Positions 53,671-63,178 of a DNA stretch of 64,000 nucleotides are shown here, piece by piece (position 1 is the first letter of the stretch; each line of letters begins with the position of its first letter). Origin of the DNA: Mycolicibacterium gilvum (GTDB lineage: Bacteria > Actinomycetota > Actinomycetes > Mycobacteriales > Mycobacteriaceae). The translations under genes and the position numbers were made by a program. Where the stretch lies: the NCBI RefSeq assembly GCF_900454025.1, contig NZ_UGQM01000001.1, positions 1,860,001-1,924,000 on the forward strand, written 5' to 3'. Under the pieces are notes generated by a model. The model saw only the letters and a list, made by a program, of their open reading frames with translations, was not told the origin of the DNA and searched no databases.

Positions 53671-54420
53671 TCATCAGGGACAGCCTCACCATCGGCTGCA
53701 CTTTGCGGGGGTTGCGCGCGCTATCTGCACGCGCGTCAAGTATCCCGTTACGGCGTGCCCGGGTGCGGGTTATGGACATGCTCGGATCAGAAATTGCGGG
53801 GAATGCGAATTTGACCCGAGGGACATTTCCATCCCAACCGTATAGACGGGCTATCGAACCTCCGGCATCTCGGCGCAGGTCAAATTGCGCACGGTGTCTC
53901 CGCAGCGAACAACTGGGCGCTGTGCGCAATGGACGCGCACCGCTATTGGGATCGTTTCCGGCGGTCTGCCTGCAACGAAGGCGGCATCGACGGGCCTGCG
54001 TCCCCGTGGGCCGCGGCGCGGGCGGGTTACCGGCGGGTAACAGAATTTCGCTTTCCATTCGTAGAGTTTCGACACTTATCCGGTGCCGCATCGGAAACAG
54101 CCGGTATTTGCTGTCGCTTTGTATTGCGAACACCTGACTGTGGTATTCCCGCGTTAGGGCGTGCTCTTTGTCGACTGACGTCGTCCACGGGCTTGTGGGG
54201 TCGCGAGCGATCGGCAATTCGAATTCGGACGCGCTCGGATATCCGATTCGGTCGAATGCGCCGCGGGTGGCTGACCGTCGGCGTCTGGTTCGACGGCCTG
54301 GTTCGACGGTCTGGTTCGACGCTGTGTCCGAGGGGGCTGTGGCACAGTGTGTGAGCGCCGGATCCGCCGCGCAGCCGCAGCAGATCCGGCCTGCCCGAGG
54401 CTCAAGGAGGAGGAGTAGGC
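53671..54420. other. 750-bp intergenic region without a convincing gene
   Basis: More AT-rich than its surroundings. The open frames on both strands have composition unlike proteins. The right end carries three 13-bp repeats and an AAGGAGGAGGAG ribosome-binding site for the MaoC gene. It may contain regulatory RNA or promoters of the two divergent operons. Confidence 0.5.
54285..54323. repeat. Three 13-bp direct repeats upstream of the MaoC gene
   Basis: CTGGTTCGACGGC, CTGGTTCGACGGT and CTGGTTCGACGCT follow one another at 54285, 54298 and 54311. Head-to-tail, at 13-bp spacing, about 100 bp before the start codon. Confidence 0.85.
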
Positions 54421-54873
54421 GTGAAGAGATTCGACAATCTGGCCGAGCTGGTGGCGGCGCAGGGCACCCAGCTGGGGCCCACCGAATGGCTGGAGATCAC
54501 CCAGGAGCGGGTCAATCTGTTCGCCGATGCGACCGATGACCATCAGTGGATTCACGTCGATCCGGCCAGGGCCGCCGACGGCCCCTTCGGAGGGACCATC
54601 GCGCATGGTCTGCTGACGCTGTCGCTGCTGCCCCGCTTCACCCATCAGCTCTACACGGTCGACAACGTCGCGATGGCGATCAACTACGGCTACAACAAGG
54701 TTCGCTTCATCACGCCGGTCCGGGTCGGTGCGAAGTTGCGGGCGCGTGCGGAGATCTCGGCGGTGGCCCAACTCGAGAACGCGGTCCAGGCCACGCTCAG
54801 CACGACCGTCGAGATCGAGGATTCGGAGAAACCGGCGGCCGTCGCGGAGTCGATCGTGCGATTCATCGGCTGA
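54421..54873 (+). CDS. MaoC-like (R)-specific enoyl-CoA hydratase, HtdZ-like
   Basis: 150 residues, a single hot-dog domain. The hydratase motif is FADATDDHQWIHVDPARAAD (catalytic Asp and His) followed by GPFGGTIAHGLLTLSLL. Closely resembles M. tuberculosis Rv0130 (HtdZ, 151 residues), including ITQERVNLFADAT and INYGYNKVRF. Hydrates trans-2-enoyl-CoA. GTG with a very strong AAGGAGGAGGAG. Confidence 0.9.
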   Translation: MKRFDNLAELVAAQGTQLGPTEWLEITQERVNLFADATDDHQWIHVDPARAADGPFGGTIAHGLLTLSLLPRFTHQLYTVDNVAMAINYGYNKVRFITPVRVGAKLRARAEISAVAQLENAVQATLSTTVEIEDSEKPAAVAESIVRFIG

Positions 54874-54967
54874 CATGCTCGTGCCGGGGCGGCCCACGTG
54901 GTAGAACAAGTGTCAGAAGTTTCTGACAAGCGTCAAAAAGGGTCCGCCTCGGCGTGAGGAGTGACGG

Positions 54968-56308
54968 GTGTTGCAAACGCCACCGTATGTTGCGGTGATC
55001 GGTGCCGGAATCAGCGGGCTCACCGCGGGCAAGATGCTCAAGGATTACGGCATCGACTACACGACGTTCGAGTCGTCGGACCGCATCGGGGGCAACTGGG
55101 CGTTCGGCAACCCCAACGGCCACAGCAGCGCGTACCGCTCCCTGCACATCGACACGTCCAAGGATCGGTTGTCGTTCAAGGACTTCCCGATGCCCGAGCA
55201 CTATCCTTCGTTTCCGCATCATGCGCAGATCAAGGCCTATCTCGACGACTATGCCGACACCTTCGGTCTGCTCGACCACATCGAGTTCGAGAACGGGGTG
55301 GTGCATGCGGGCAGGACGGACGACGGTGGCTGGATCATCCGCGACCAGGGCGGCGCGGACCGGCACTTCGACCTGTTGGTGGTCGCGAACGGGCACCACT
55401 GGGATCCGCGGCTGCCGGAGTTCCCGGGTTCGTTCGACGGCGAGTCGATCCACTCACACGCCTACATCGATCCCGCGACACCGCTGGAGCTGACCGGTAA
55501 GCGCATCCTCGTCGTCGGGATCGGCAACAGCGCCGCGGACATCACCGTGGAGCTCTCGTCGAAGGCGTTGCGCAACCAGGTGACCCTGTCGACGAGATCG
55601 TCGGCCTGGATCGTGCCGAAGTACATCGCCGGCCGCCCGGGGGACACCTTGTTCAGGACGTCACCCCACCTGCCGTTGTCGTGGCAGCGCAAGGCCGTTC
55701 AGCTGATCGCTCCGATGCTCGGTACCGATCCGACGATGTACGGGCTACCGCCGGCGGACCACAAACTCTTCGAGGCGCATCCGACCCAGTCGGTGGAACT
55801 GCCGTTGCGGCTCGGCTCCGGCGATGTGACGCCCAAGCCGAACGTGGCGCGCCTGGACGGGAGCACGGTGCATTTCGTCGACGGCACCCACAGTGACTTC
55901 GACGTCATCATCTACGCCACCGGATACAACATCACGTTCCCCTTCTTCGATCCGGATTTCGTCAGCGCGCCCGACAATGCCATCCGGCTCTACAAGAGGA
56001 TGTTCATCCCCGGCATCGAGAACCTCGTGTTCATGGGATTCGCGCAGGCGGTGCCGACCCTGTTTCCGTTCGTGGAGAGTCAGTCCCGGCTGCTGGCGGC
56101 GTATGCCGTCGGGCGTTATGCGCTGCCACCGGTCGACGAGATGGAGCGCACGATCGACGCCGATCAGCAGCTGCACGCCGGGCACTGTACGGATCGGCCG
56201 CGCCACACGCAGCAGGTGGACTACTTCGTCTACGAGCACGATCTGCGGACCCGGGAGCTGCCCGCGGGCCTCAAGCGTGCGCAGCGCGCGGTGGCGGTGG
56301 CGCTGTGA
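54968..56308 (+). CDS. Flavin-containing monooxygenase (FMO/Baeyer-Villiger type)
   Basis: 446 residues. FAD GxGxxG in VAVIGAGISGLTAGKML, NADP site VVGIGNSAADITVEL, the FMO signature around FSFHHA-like SFKDFPMPEHYPSFPHH, and ATGYNITFPFF near the end. Oxygenates a heteroatom or ketone with NADPH and O2. GTG 54968 with GAGGAG upstream; overlaps the hydrolase by GTGA, suggesting sequential action (oxidation then ester cleavage, inference). Confidence 0.9.
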   Translation: MLQTPPYVAVIGAGISGLTAGKMLKDYGIDYTTFESSDRIGGNWAFGNPNGHSSAYRSLHIDTSKDRLSFKDFPMPEHYPSFPHHAQIKAYLDDYADTFGLLDHIEFENGVVHAGRTDDGGWIIRDQGGADRHFDLLVVANGHHWDPRLPEFPGSFDGESIHSHAYIDPATPLELTGKRILVVGIGNSAADITVELSSKALRNQVTLSTRSSAWIVPKYIAGRPGDTLFRTSPHLPLSWQRKAVQLIAPMLGTDPTMYGLPPADHKLFEAHPTQSVELPLRLGSGDVTPKPNVARLDGSTVHFVDGTHSDFDVIIYATGYNITFPFFDPDFVSAPDNAIRLYKRMFIPGIENLVFMGFAQAVPTLFPFVESQSRLLAAYAVGRYALPPVDEMERTIDADQQLHAGHCTDRPRHTQQVDYFVYEHDLRTRELPAGLKRAQRAVAVAL

Positions 56309-57195
56309 GCCGCACCGAGGTCGCTTTCCCCAGCGGTGGCGATACCTGCAGCGCATGGCATTTCGCGGCGGACGGGGTGCGTCGGCCCGTCGTCGTGATG
56401 GCCCACGGGTTCGGAGGGACCAAGGATTCGGGGCTGGAGCCGTTTGCGCTGAGATTCGCCGAGGCCGGGTTCGATGTCTTCGCGTTCGACTACCGCGGGT
56501 TCGGTGCGTCGGAGGGCACGCCCCGACAGTCGCTCTCGGTGCGGCGCCAGATCGACGACTATCACGCGGCGATTCACGCCGCCCGGCAACTCGACGGCGT
56601 GGATCCGGACCGCGTCGCGCTGTGGGGAGCCTCGTTCTCCGGCGGGCATGTGGTGCGGGTGGCCGCCGAACGTGCCGATGTCGCCGCCGTGATCGCGCTG
56701 ACCCCGCTCACGAGCGGGGTCGCGGTCAGCCGCTCCGCGATGGCCTCCCGGGACACGGTGACCTCACTGAAGTGGACGCTGACGGGCCTCAAGAGCCGGA
56801 TCGCGGTGGGGCGGGGTGGATCTCCGACGCTGATGCCGCTGGTGTCTCCGGTCGGACAACCGGGTGCTCTCGCACTGGAGGGCGCCTACGAGAGCTACAC
56901 CGCGCTGGCGGGCCCGACCTGGCGCAACGAGATCGACAGCTCGATCGGGCTGCAGGTGGTCGGAGTGCGGACCACCGCCGCGGCCAAGAAGCTCAGATGC
57001 CCGCTGCTCGTCCAGATCGCGGACTTCGATCAGTACGTTCCGGCGGACGCGGTCGCGAAGACGGCGGCACACGGCCGGGCGCAGGTGCACCACTATGCGT
57101 GCGACCACTTCGACGTGTGGCCGGGCAACGACTGGTTCGACAAGACGGTGACCGACCAGATCGCGTTCCTGCGCCGAACCCTGACACGTCAGTAG
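56305..57195 (+). CDS. Alpha/beta hydrolase
   Basis: 296 residues. Oxyanion VMAHGFGGTKDSGLEPF, nucleophile Ser in ALWGASFSGGHVVR, acid Asp in QIADFDQYVPADA and His in YACDHFDVW. Similar to dipeptidyl-peptidase-like or acetyl-xylan-type hydrolases and to the MarR-adjacent hydrolases of mycobacteria. Ester or lactone substrate likely in view of the adjacent monooxygenase. Its 3' end overlaps the convergent SDR gene by 7 bp. Confidence 0.87.
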   Translation: MSRTEVAFPSGGDTCSAWHFAADGVRRPVVVMAHGFGGTKDSGLEPFALRFAEAGFDVFAFDYRGFGASEGTPRQSLSVRRQIDDYHAAIHAARQLDGVDPDRVALWGASFSGGHVVRVAAERADVAAVIALTPLTSGVAVSRSAMASRDTVTSLKWTLTGLKSRIAVGRGGSPTLMPLVSPVGQPGALALEGAYESYTALAGPTWRNEIDSSIGLQVVGVRTTAAAKKLRCPLLVQIADFDQYVPADAVAKTAAHGRAQVHHYACDHFDVWPGNDWFDKTVTDQIAFLRRTLTRQ

Positions 57196-58004
57196 TGCGT
57201 CGACCCCTGATCCACCGAGATCGCGCTCGCCGTCACGAATTTCGACTCGTCACTGGCCAGCCAGCACACCGCGTCGGCGATGTCCTCCGGTTCGACGGCC
57301 CAGGTCGGCAGGAACGGCGTCATCATGTTCGACAACTGCGGGTTGGTCTCCATGGCCTTGCCGAGTGCGGTGACCATGTCGCCGGTACCCATGTCGGTGA
57401 CGACCGGACCCGGATGCACGCTGTTGACCCGGATCGAATGCTTGCCGAGCTCGGCGGCGAAGGCCCGCGCCATCCCGGTGACCGCATGCTTGCTCGCCGT
57501 GTAATGGATCATGAACGGCTGCAACTTGATTCCGGCTGCCGAGCTGATCAGGATGATCGACCCGCCGCGGCCGCCGTCGACGATCTTGTGCGCGCCCGCC
57601 ATCACGGTGTTCCAGGTGCCGGTGACATTGACGTCGATGACGTCGCGGAAATCCTCGGCGCTGATGTCGTCCCATGCCTGCGGGGCGGTCACACCGGCGT
57701 TGGCGACGATGATGTCGAGTCGGCCGAGTTCGGCGACACCACTGTCGACGGCGGCGGTCAGCGCATCGCCGTCCCGGGTGTCGACCGCCGACGCGATGAT
57801 CCGGCGGCCGGTGGCCTTGACGAGTTCGACTGTCTCGGCGAGATCGTCGGCGGTCGCATGGTCGTAGGGCACGCACGGCGGTAGCGGGCCGGCGATGTCG
57901 ACGGCGATGATGTCGGCGCCCTCCTTGGCCATCCGCACGGCATGCGCGCGACCCTGGCCGCGCGCCGCCCCGGTGATGAACGCGACGCGTCCTTCCAACC
58001 TCAT
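57189..58004 (-). CDS. Mycofactocin-coupled SDR oxidoreductase
   Basis: 271 residues. NAD motif FITGAARGQGRAHAVRMA, an insert after strand beta-2 (LPPCVPYDHATADDLAETVE) that marks the mycofactocin-linked SDR family, NAG motif IVANAG, and catalytic Ser-Tyr-Lys in LISSAAGIKL and HYTASKHAV. Such enzymes hold NAD tightly and pass electrons to mycofactocin. Coupled by ATGA to the dehydrogenase gene upstream. Confidence 0.88.
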   Translation of the reverse strand: MRLEGRVAFITGAARGQGRAHAVRMAKEGADIIAVDIAGPLPPCVPYDHATADDLAETVELVKATGRRIIASAVDTRDGDALTAAVDSGVAELGRLDIIVANAGVTAPQAWDDISAEDFRDVIDVNVTGTWNTVMAGAHKIVDGGRGGSIILISSAAGIKLQPFMIHYTASKHAVTGMARAFAAELGKHSIRVNSVHPGPVVTDMGTGDMVTALGKAMETNPQLSNMMTPFLPTWAVEPEDIADAVCWLASDESKFVTASAISVDQGSTHY

Positions 58005-59215
58005 TTCCCCTTCGCTCCCTTCACGAGCCCGCCTCCGATGATCAGTTTCTGGATTTCGCTGGTGCCCTCGTAGAGCCGCAGCAGTCGCACGTCGCGGTAG
58101 ATCCGCTCCACCGGAACCTCACGCATATAGCCGCTGCCGCCGTGGATCTGGACCGCGAGATCGGCTACCTTGCCTGCCATTTCGGTGCAGAACAGCTTGG
58201 CCGCCGACGGGGCGATCCGCCGGTCCTGCCCGGTGACCCACAGCCGGGCGGCGTCGCGCACGAGCGCGCGGCCGGCCATCACCCCCGTCTGCTGATCGGC
58301 GAGCATCGCCTGGACGAGCTGGAAATCGCCGATCGGCGTGCCACCCTGCGTCGCGGTGGCGGCGTAGGCGACCGACTCGTCGAGTGCGCGCTGCGCGGCG
58401 CCGACGGCCAGCGCGGCGATGTGGACGCGGCCGCGCGCCAGCGAGGTCATCGCGGCGCGGTAGCCGAGGTCCTCGGAGCCTCCGACCAATGCGGTGTCGG
58501 GGACCTCGACGTCGGTGAAGTTCACGTCCGCGGTCCAGGCGCCTTCCTGTCCCATCTTCTTGTCCTTGGCCCCGATGTCGACCCCGGGGGTGTCGGCGGG
58601 CACGAGGAACACCGCGATACCCGCCCCCTTGTCGTCTGCGGGGCGGCTTCTGGCGAAGGTGACGAACAGGTCCGCATTCGGGGCGTTGGTGATGAATCGC
58701 TTCTGGCCGTTGAGGATCCACCCCGAATCAGGCCCGTCGCCGTCACGTACTGCTTTCGTCCGCAGGCCCGACGGGTTCGAACCGGCGCCGGGCTCGGTCA
58801 GCGCGAACGATGCGACGATCTCACCGGAGGCGATCCTCTCCAGCCAGGTCTTCTTCTGCTCGTCGGTGCCGTAGCCGACCAGCACCTGGCCGGCGATGCC
58901 GTTGTTGGTACCGAACATGGATCGCAGCGCCAGGGAGGTGTAGCCCAGTTCCATCGCGAGCTCAACGTCCTGGGCGAGATTCAGCCCGAGCCCGCCCCAT
59001 TCCTGAGGGATGGCGTAACCGAAGAGTCCCATCGACTTGGTCTGTTCCCGCAGGTCGTCAGGGACCTGGTCGGTGGACAGGATCTCCTGCTCGCGCGGCA
59101 CCACCGCGGTGCGGACGAACTCGCGGGTCGCCGCCAGGATCGCCTGGAAATCCTCGTCGTTCACTTCAGCGGACGGGATTCCGGCTTCGGCTGCGTTGGC
59201 TGGGGGACTGGCCAT
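58001..59215 (-). CDS. Acyl-CoA dehydrogenase
   Basis: 404 residues. FALTEPGAGSNPSGL (FAD), RFITNAPNADLFVTFA, QGGTPIGDFQLVQAMLAD and the catalytic Glu in LRLYEGTSEIQKLIIGG. N-terminal 30 residues are extra. First gene of the leftward half of the divergent cluster. Confidence 0.92.
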   Translation of the reverse strand: MASPPANAAEAGIPSAEVNDEDFQAILAATREFVRTAVVPREQEILSTDQVPDDLREQTKSMGLFGYAIPQEWGGLGLNLAQDVELAMELGYTSLALRSMFGTNNGIAGQVLVGYGTDEQKKTWLERIASGEIVASFALTEPGAGSNPSGLRTKAVRDGDGPDSGWILNGQKRFITNAPNADLFVTFARSRPADDKGAGIAVFLVPADTPGVDIGAKDKKMGQEGAWTADVNFTDVEVPDTALVGGSEDLGYRAAMTSLARGRVHIAALAVGAAQRALDESVAYAATATQGGTPIGDFQLVQAMLADQQTGVMAGRALVRDAARLWVTGQDRRIAPSAAKLFCTEMAGKVADLAVQIHGGSGYMREVPVERIYRDVRLLRLYEGTSEIQKLIIGGGLVKGAKGK

Positions 59216-59262
59216 CGAACGGTGCTCCTCGCAACGGGATCGCGGGGGAAGCCGCGAGCCAA

Positions 59263-59283
59263 TATCGTATATGAAATACGATA
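59263..59283. promoter_or_regulatory. Perfect inverted repeat in the divergent promoter
   Basis: TATCGTAT at 59263-59270 and ATACGATA at 59276-59283 with a 5-base spacer. It lies 47 bp from the dehydrogenase start and 34 bp from the SDR start, the natural place for one operator serving both. The GntR regulator at 62510 is the best candidate (GntR-FCD sites are short, AT-rich dyads). Confidence 0.75.
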
Positions 59284-59317
59284 ACCTCCCGACAGGTCCG
59301 TATACGCGTGAGGATGG

Positions 59318-60067
59318 GTGGGTCAGGTGTCATTGCTGACAGGTCAAACCGCTGTGATCACAGGTGGAGCCCAGGGACTGGGTTTCGCGATCGCGCAGAG
59401 ATTCGTCGACGAGGGTGCCCGAGTGGTGCTCGGGGACGTCAATCTCGAGGCGACGCAGGAGGCCGCCGAGAAGCTGGGCGGGGCGGACGTGGCGCACGCC
59501 GTCCGCTGTGACGTGACGAGCTCCGCCGAAGTGGACGCACTGGTGGCCGCCGCCGTCGACACCTTCGGCGCGTTGGACATCATGGTCAACAACGCGGGCA
59601 TCACCCGTGACGCCACCATGCGCAAGATGACCGAGGACGACTTCGACAAGGTCATCGCGGTGCATCTGAAGGGCACCTGGAACGGGTTGCGGGCAGCCGC
59701 TGCGATCATGCGGGAGAACAAGCGCGGCGTGATCGTGAACATGTCGTCGATCTCCGGCAAGGTCGGAATGATCGGACAGACCAACTACTCGGCGGCCAAG
59801 GCGGGCATCGTCGGCATGACCAAGGCGGCCTCGAAGGAACTCGCCTACCTCGGGGTGCGGGTGAACGCGATCCAGCCGGGACTCATCCGCTCGGCGATGA
59901 CCGAGGCGATGCCGCAACGGATCTGGGATTCGAAGGTGGCCGAGGTGCCGCTGGGGCGTGCCGGCGAGCCCGATGAGGTGGCCAAGGTCGCGCTGTTTCT
60001 GGCCTCGGATCTGTCCTCCTACATGACCGGCACGGTTCTCGAGGTCACGGGAGGACGGCACCTGTGA
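59318..60067 (+). CDS. SDR family oxidoreductase (FabG/3-hydroxyacyl-CoA dehydrogenase-like)
   Basis: 249 residues. [18 protein letters not shown] (NAD(P)), VNNAGITRD, catalytic Ser in [10 protein letters not shown] and Tyr-Lys in [10 protein letters not shown]. Probably oxidises a 3-hydroxyacyl-CoA in the same pathway as the neighbouring thiolase. GTG 59318 or GTG 59327. Overlaps the thiolase by GTGA. Confidence 0.88.
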   Translation: MGQVSLLTGQTAVITGGAQGLGFAIAQRFVDEGARVVLGDVNLEATQEAAEKLGGADVAHAVRCDVTSSAEVDALVAAAVDTFGALDIMVNNAGITRDATMRKMTEDDFDKVIAVHLKGTWNGLRAAAAIMRENKRGVIVNMSSISGKVGMIGQTNYSAAKAGIVGMTKAASKELAYLGVRVNAIQPGLIRSAMTEAMPQRIWDSKVAEVPLGRAGEPDEVAKVALFLASDLSSYMTGTVLEVTGGRHL

Positions 60068-61281
60068 CGCGCGAGGCGGTCATCTGCGAGCCGGTGCGGA
60101 CGCCGATCGGCCGCTACAACGGGATGTTCAAGTCCCTGACCGCCGTCGAACTCGGGGTGGTGGCACTGAAGGGGCTGCTGGAGCGGACACAGGTGGCGCC
60201 CGAGGCGATCGAGGACGTCATCGTCGGGCACTGCTACCCGAGCATGGAGGCGCCGGCGATCGGCCGGGTCATCGCGCTCGACGCGGGCCTTCCGGTCACC
60301 GTCCCCGGGATGCAGCTCGACCGTCGCTGCGGATCCGGTCTGCAGGCCGTGATCCAGGCCGCGATGCAGGTGGCGAGCGGCACCAACGATCTCGTCGTCG
60401 CCGGCGGCGCCGAATCGATGAGCAATGTGGTGTTCCATTCCACCGATATGCGCTGGGGTGGCGCCAGGACCGGGATCACCGTGCACGACGCACTGGCCCG
60501 CGGTCGCACCACCGCAGGCGGCAAGCACTACCCGGTGCCGGGCGGCATGCTGGAGACCGCCGAGAACCTGCGTCGCGAGTACGGCATCTCGCGCGAGGAA
60601 CAGGACGAACTCGCCGTGCGGTCGCATTCCAAGGCCGTGCGGGCGCAGCAGGACGGCCTGCTCGCCGAGACCATCATCCCGGTGACGGTCTCCGGTCGGT
60701 CCGGAGACGCGGTGATCGACGTCGACGAACATCCCCGCGCCGACACCTCGCCGGAATCGTTGGCGAAGCTCAAACCCGTTCTCGCCGCGTCGGATCCGGA
60801 GGCGACGGTGACGGCGGGAAACTCGAGCGGGCAGAACGACGCGGCGTCCATGTGCCTGGTCACCACGCCGGAGAAGGCCGCCGAACTGGGCCTGGTGCCG
60901 CTGGTGCGCATCGTGTCCTGGGGCGTGGCCGGCGTGGCCCCGAAGATCATGGGCATCGGACCCGTCCCCGCCACCGAGGTCGCGCTGCGCAGGGCGGGGC
61001 TGCAGTTGCCGGACATCGACCTGATCGAACTCAACGAAGCATTCGCCGCGCAGGCGTTGGCATGTCTGCGCGAATGGAAGTTCACCGAGACCGATCTGGA
61101 GCGGACCAACGTCCACGGGTCCGGTATCTCGCTGGGACACCCGGTCGGGGCCACGGGAGGGCGGATGCTCGCCACCCTGGCCCGGGAACTGGTGCGCCGC
61201 GACGGCCGGTTCGGACTGGAGACGATGTGTATCGGTGGCGGGCAGGGCCTGGCCGCGGTGTTCGAGAGGGTTGAGGGATGA
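60064..61281 (+). CDS. Acetyl-CoA acetyltransferase (thiolase)
   Basis: 405 residues. Nucleophile Cys in [26 protein letters not shown], His in [16 protein letters not shown] and the second Cys in [12 protein letters not shown]. Cleaves 3-ketoacyl-CoA. Complete and in the conserved size range. Followed after 30 bp by a dehydrogenase gene. Confidence 0.93.
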   Translation: MTREAVICEPVRTPIGRYNGMFKSLTAVELGVVALKGLLERTQVAPEAIEDVIVGHCYPSMEAPAIGRVIALDAGLPVTVPGMQLDRRCGSGLQAVIQAAMQVASGTNDLVVAGGAESMSNVVFHSTDMRWGGARTGITVHDALARGRTTAGGKHYPVPGGMLETAENLRREYGISREEQDELAVRSHSKAVRAQQDGLLAETIIPVTVSGRSGDAVIDVDEHPRADTSPESLAKLKPVLAASDPEATVTAGNSSGQNDAASMCLVTTPEKAAELGLVPLVRIVSWGVAGVAPKIMGIGPVPATEVALRRAGLQLPDIDLIELNEAFAAQALACLREWKFTETDLERTNVHGSGISLGHPVGATGGRMLATLARELVRRDGRFGLETMCIGGGQGLAAVFERVEG

Positions 61282-61311
61282 CATTCAGCGAGAAGCGAAG
61301 CGGGATCGCGC

Positions 61312-62505
61312 ATGAGTAGGTTGGCGCAGACCCTGGGGCTGACGGAGTTCCAGACCGAGATCGTCTCCACCGTGCGGCAATTCGTCGACAAAGAGGTGAT
61401 CCCGACCGCCCAGGAACTGGAGCACGCCGACACCTATCCGCAGGCCATCGTCGACGCGATGCGCGAGATGGGACTGTTCGGGTTGATGATCCCCGAGGAG
61501 TACGGCGGGCTGGGGGAGTCGCTGCTCACCTACGCGCTGTGCGTCGAGGAGCTCGCCCGTGGGTGGATGAGTGTGTCCGGAGTGATCAACACGCACTTCA
61601 TCGTCGCCTACATGATCCGCCAGCACGGCACCGACGCACAGAAGAGTCACTACCTGCCGCGCATGGCCACGGGCGAGACGCGTGGGGCGTTCTCGATGTC
61701 GGAACCCCAACTCGGATCCGATGTCGCGGCGATCCGGACCCGCGCGAAGAACAACGGCGACGGTACCTACACCATCGACGGCCAGAAGATGTGGCTGACC
61801 AACGGCGGCAGCTCGACGCTGGTGGCGACGCTGGTCCGCACCGACGAGGGCGCCGACAAGCCGCACCGCAATCTGACGGCGTTCCTGATCGAAAAGCCCA
61901 CCGGTTTCGGGGAAGTCGCACCCGGATTGACCATCCCGGGCAAGCTCGACAAGCTCGGCTACAAGGGCATCGACACCACCGAGCTGATCTTCGACGGCTA
62001 TCGGGCCGACGCCGGCGACATCCTGGGCGAGGCGCCGGGGCAGGGTTTCTTCCAGATGATGGACGGTGTCGAGGTCGGCCGGGTCAACGTCTCCGCGCGC
62101 GCCTGCGGGGTCGGGATCCGGGCGTTCGAGCTGGCCGTGAAATATGCCCAGCAGCGCAGCACCTTCGGCAAACCCATCGCCGAGCATCAGGCGATCGCCT
62201 TCCAGTTGGCCGAGATGGCAACCAAAGTCGAGGCGGCACATCTGATGATGGTCAACGCCGCGCGGCACAAGGACTCCGGCGAGCGGAACGACGTCGCGGC
62301 GGGCATGGCGAAGTACTTCGCCAGCGAGGTCTGCGCCGAGGTGACCCAGCAGAGCTTCCGGATCCACGGCGGGTACGGGTACTCCAAGGAGTACGAGATC
62401 GAGCGCCTGATGCGCGATGCACCCTTCCTGCTGATCGGTGAGGGCACCAGCGAGATCCAGAAGAACATCATCAGCAAGCGGTTGCTGGCGGACTACCGGG
62501 TCTAG
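61312..62505 (+). CDS. Acyl-CoA dehydrogenase
   Basis: 397 residues. FSMSEPQLGSDVAAIRTRA (FAD), MWLTNGGSSTLVATLV, CGVGIRAFELAVKYAQQRST and the catalytic Glu in LIGEGTSEIQKNIISKRL. Similar to glutaryl- or branched-chain-type acyl-CoA dehydrogenases. ATG 61312 in the same operon. Confidence 0.92.
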   Translation: MSRLAQTLGLTEFQTEIVSTVRQFVDKEVIPTAQELEHADTYPQAIVDAMREMGLFGLMIPEEYGGLGESLLTYALCVEELARGWMSVSGVINTHFIVAYMIRQHGTDAQKSHYLPRMATGETRGAFSMSEPQLGSDVAAIRTRAKNNGDGTYTIDGQKMWLTNGGSSTLVATLVRTDEGADKPHRNLTAFLIEKPTGFGEVAPGLTIPGKLDKLGYKGIDTTELIFDGYRADAGDILGEAPGQGFFQMMDGVEVGRVNVSARACGVGIRAFELAVKYAQQRSTFGKPIAEHQAIAFQLAEMATKVEAAHLMMVNAARHKDSGERNDVAAGMAKYFASEVCAEVTQQSFRIHGGYGYSKEYEIERLMRDAPFLLIGEGTSEIQKNIISKRLLADYRV

Positions 62506-62509
62506 GCCG

Positions 62510-63178
62510 GTGACCACCCCCGAATTCGCGGCCAGACCGCAGCTTGCCGAAGATGTCGCACGCTTCGTGCGGCGACGGATCTTCGACGGCACCTACCCCG
62601 CGGGCCGGTACATCCGGCTCGAGCAGCTCGCGGCCGAACTGGGGATCAGCGTCACCCCCGTGCGGGAAGCGCTCTTCGGCCTGCGCGCCGAGGGGCTGCT
62701 GACCCAGCAGCCGCGCCGCGGGTTCGTGGTGTCGCCGATCACCGAGCGCGACATCGCCGACGTCTCGGATGTGCAGGCCCACATCGGGGGAGTGCTCGCC
62801 AGCAGGGCGGCCGAGCTCATCACCGACGAACAACTCGCCGAACTGGAGCGGATCCAGGACGAACTCGAGGCGGCCTACGACGCCGTCGACCACGAGGCGG
62901 CGGTGCGCCTCAACCACGCGTTCCACCGCGGAGTGAACATCGCTGCAGGTTCACCGAAACTCGCGCAGCTGATGGGGCAGATCACCCGGTTCGCGCTGGA
63001 GTCCGTCTATCCCACGGTCGAAGGCTGGCCGGCGCATTCGATGAACGACCACCGCGTGCTCCTCGCCGCGCTCCGCAAGCGGGACGGCACGGCGGCCCGG
63101 GACGCGATGTCGGAGCATCTGTGCGCGGCGGCGGGCCCGCTGATCGACCACCTCACCACTCGCGGAGTGATCGGATGA
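62510..63178 (+). CDS. GntR family regulator with FCD domain
   Basis: 222 residues from GTG 62510. The wHTH is YIRLEQLAAELGISVTPVRE with the recognition helix TPVREALFGL. The FCD effector domain has the metal ligands in RLNHAFHRGV and the final SMNDHRVLLAAL and MSEHLCAA histidines. Such regulators bind a carboxylic acid or acyl-CoA. Likely controls this cluster through the palindrome at 59263. ATGA overlap with the next gene. Confidence 0.9.
   Translation: MTTPEFAARPQLAEDVARFVRRRIFDGTYPAGRYIRLEQLAAELGISVTPVREALFGLRAEGLLTQQPRRGFVVSPITERDIADVSDVQAHIGGVLASRAAELITDEQLAELERIQDELEAAYDAVDHEAAVRLNHAFHRGVNIAAGSPKLAQLMGQITRFALESVYPTVEGWPAHSMNDHRVLLAALRKRDGTAARDAMSEHLCAAAGPLIDHLTTRGVIG

Noticed and set aside
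53645..54217. 190-residue minus-strand ORF in the 750-bp gap
   Set aside because: Composition is unlike a protein, it overlaps the start of the real gene at 52909-53670, and there is no ribosome-binding site.
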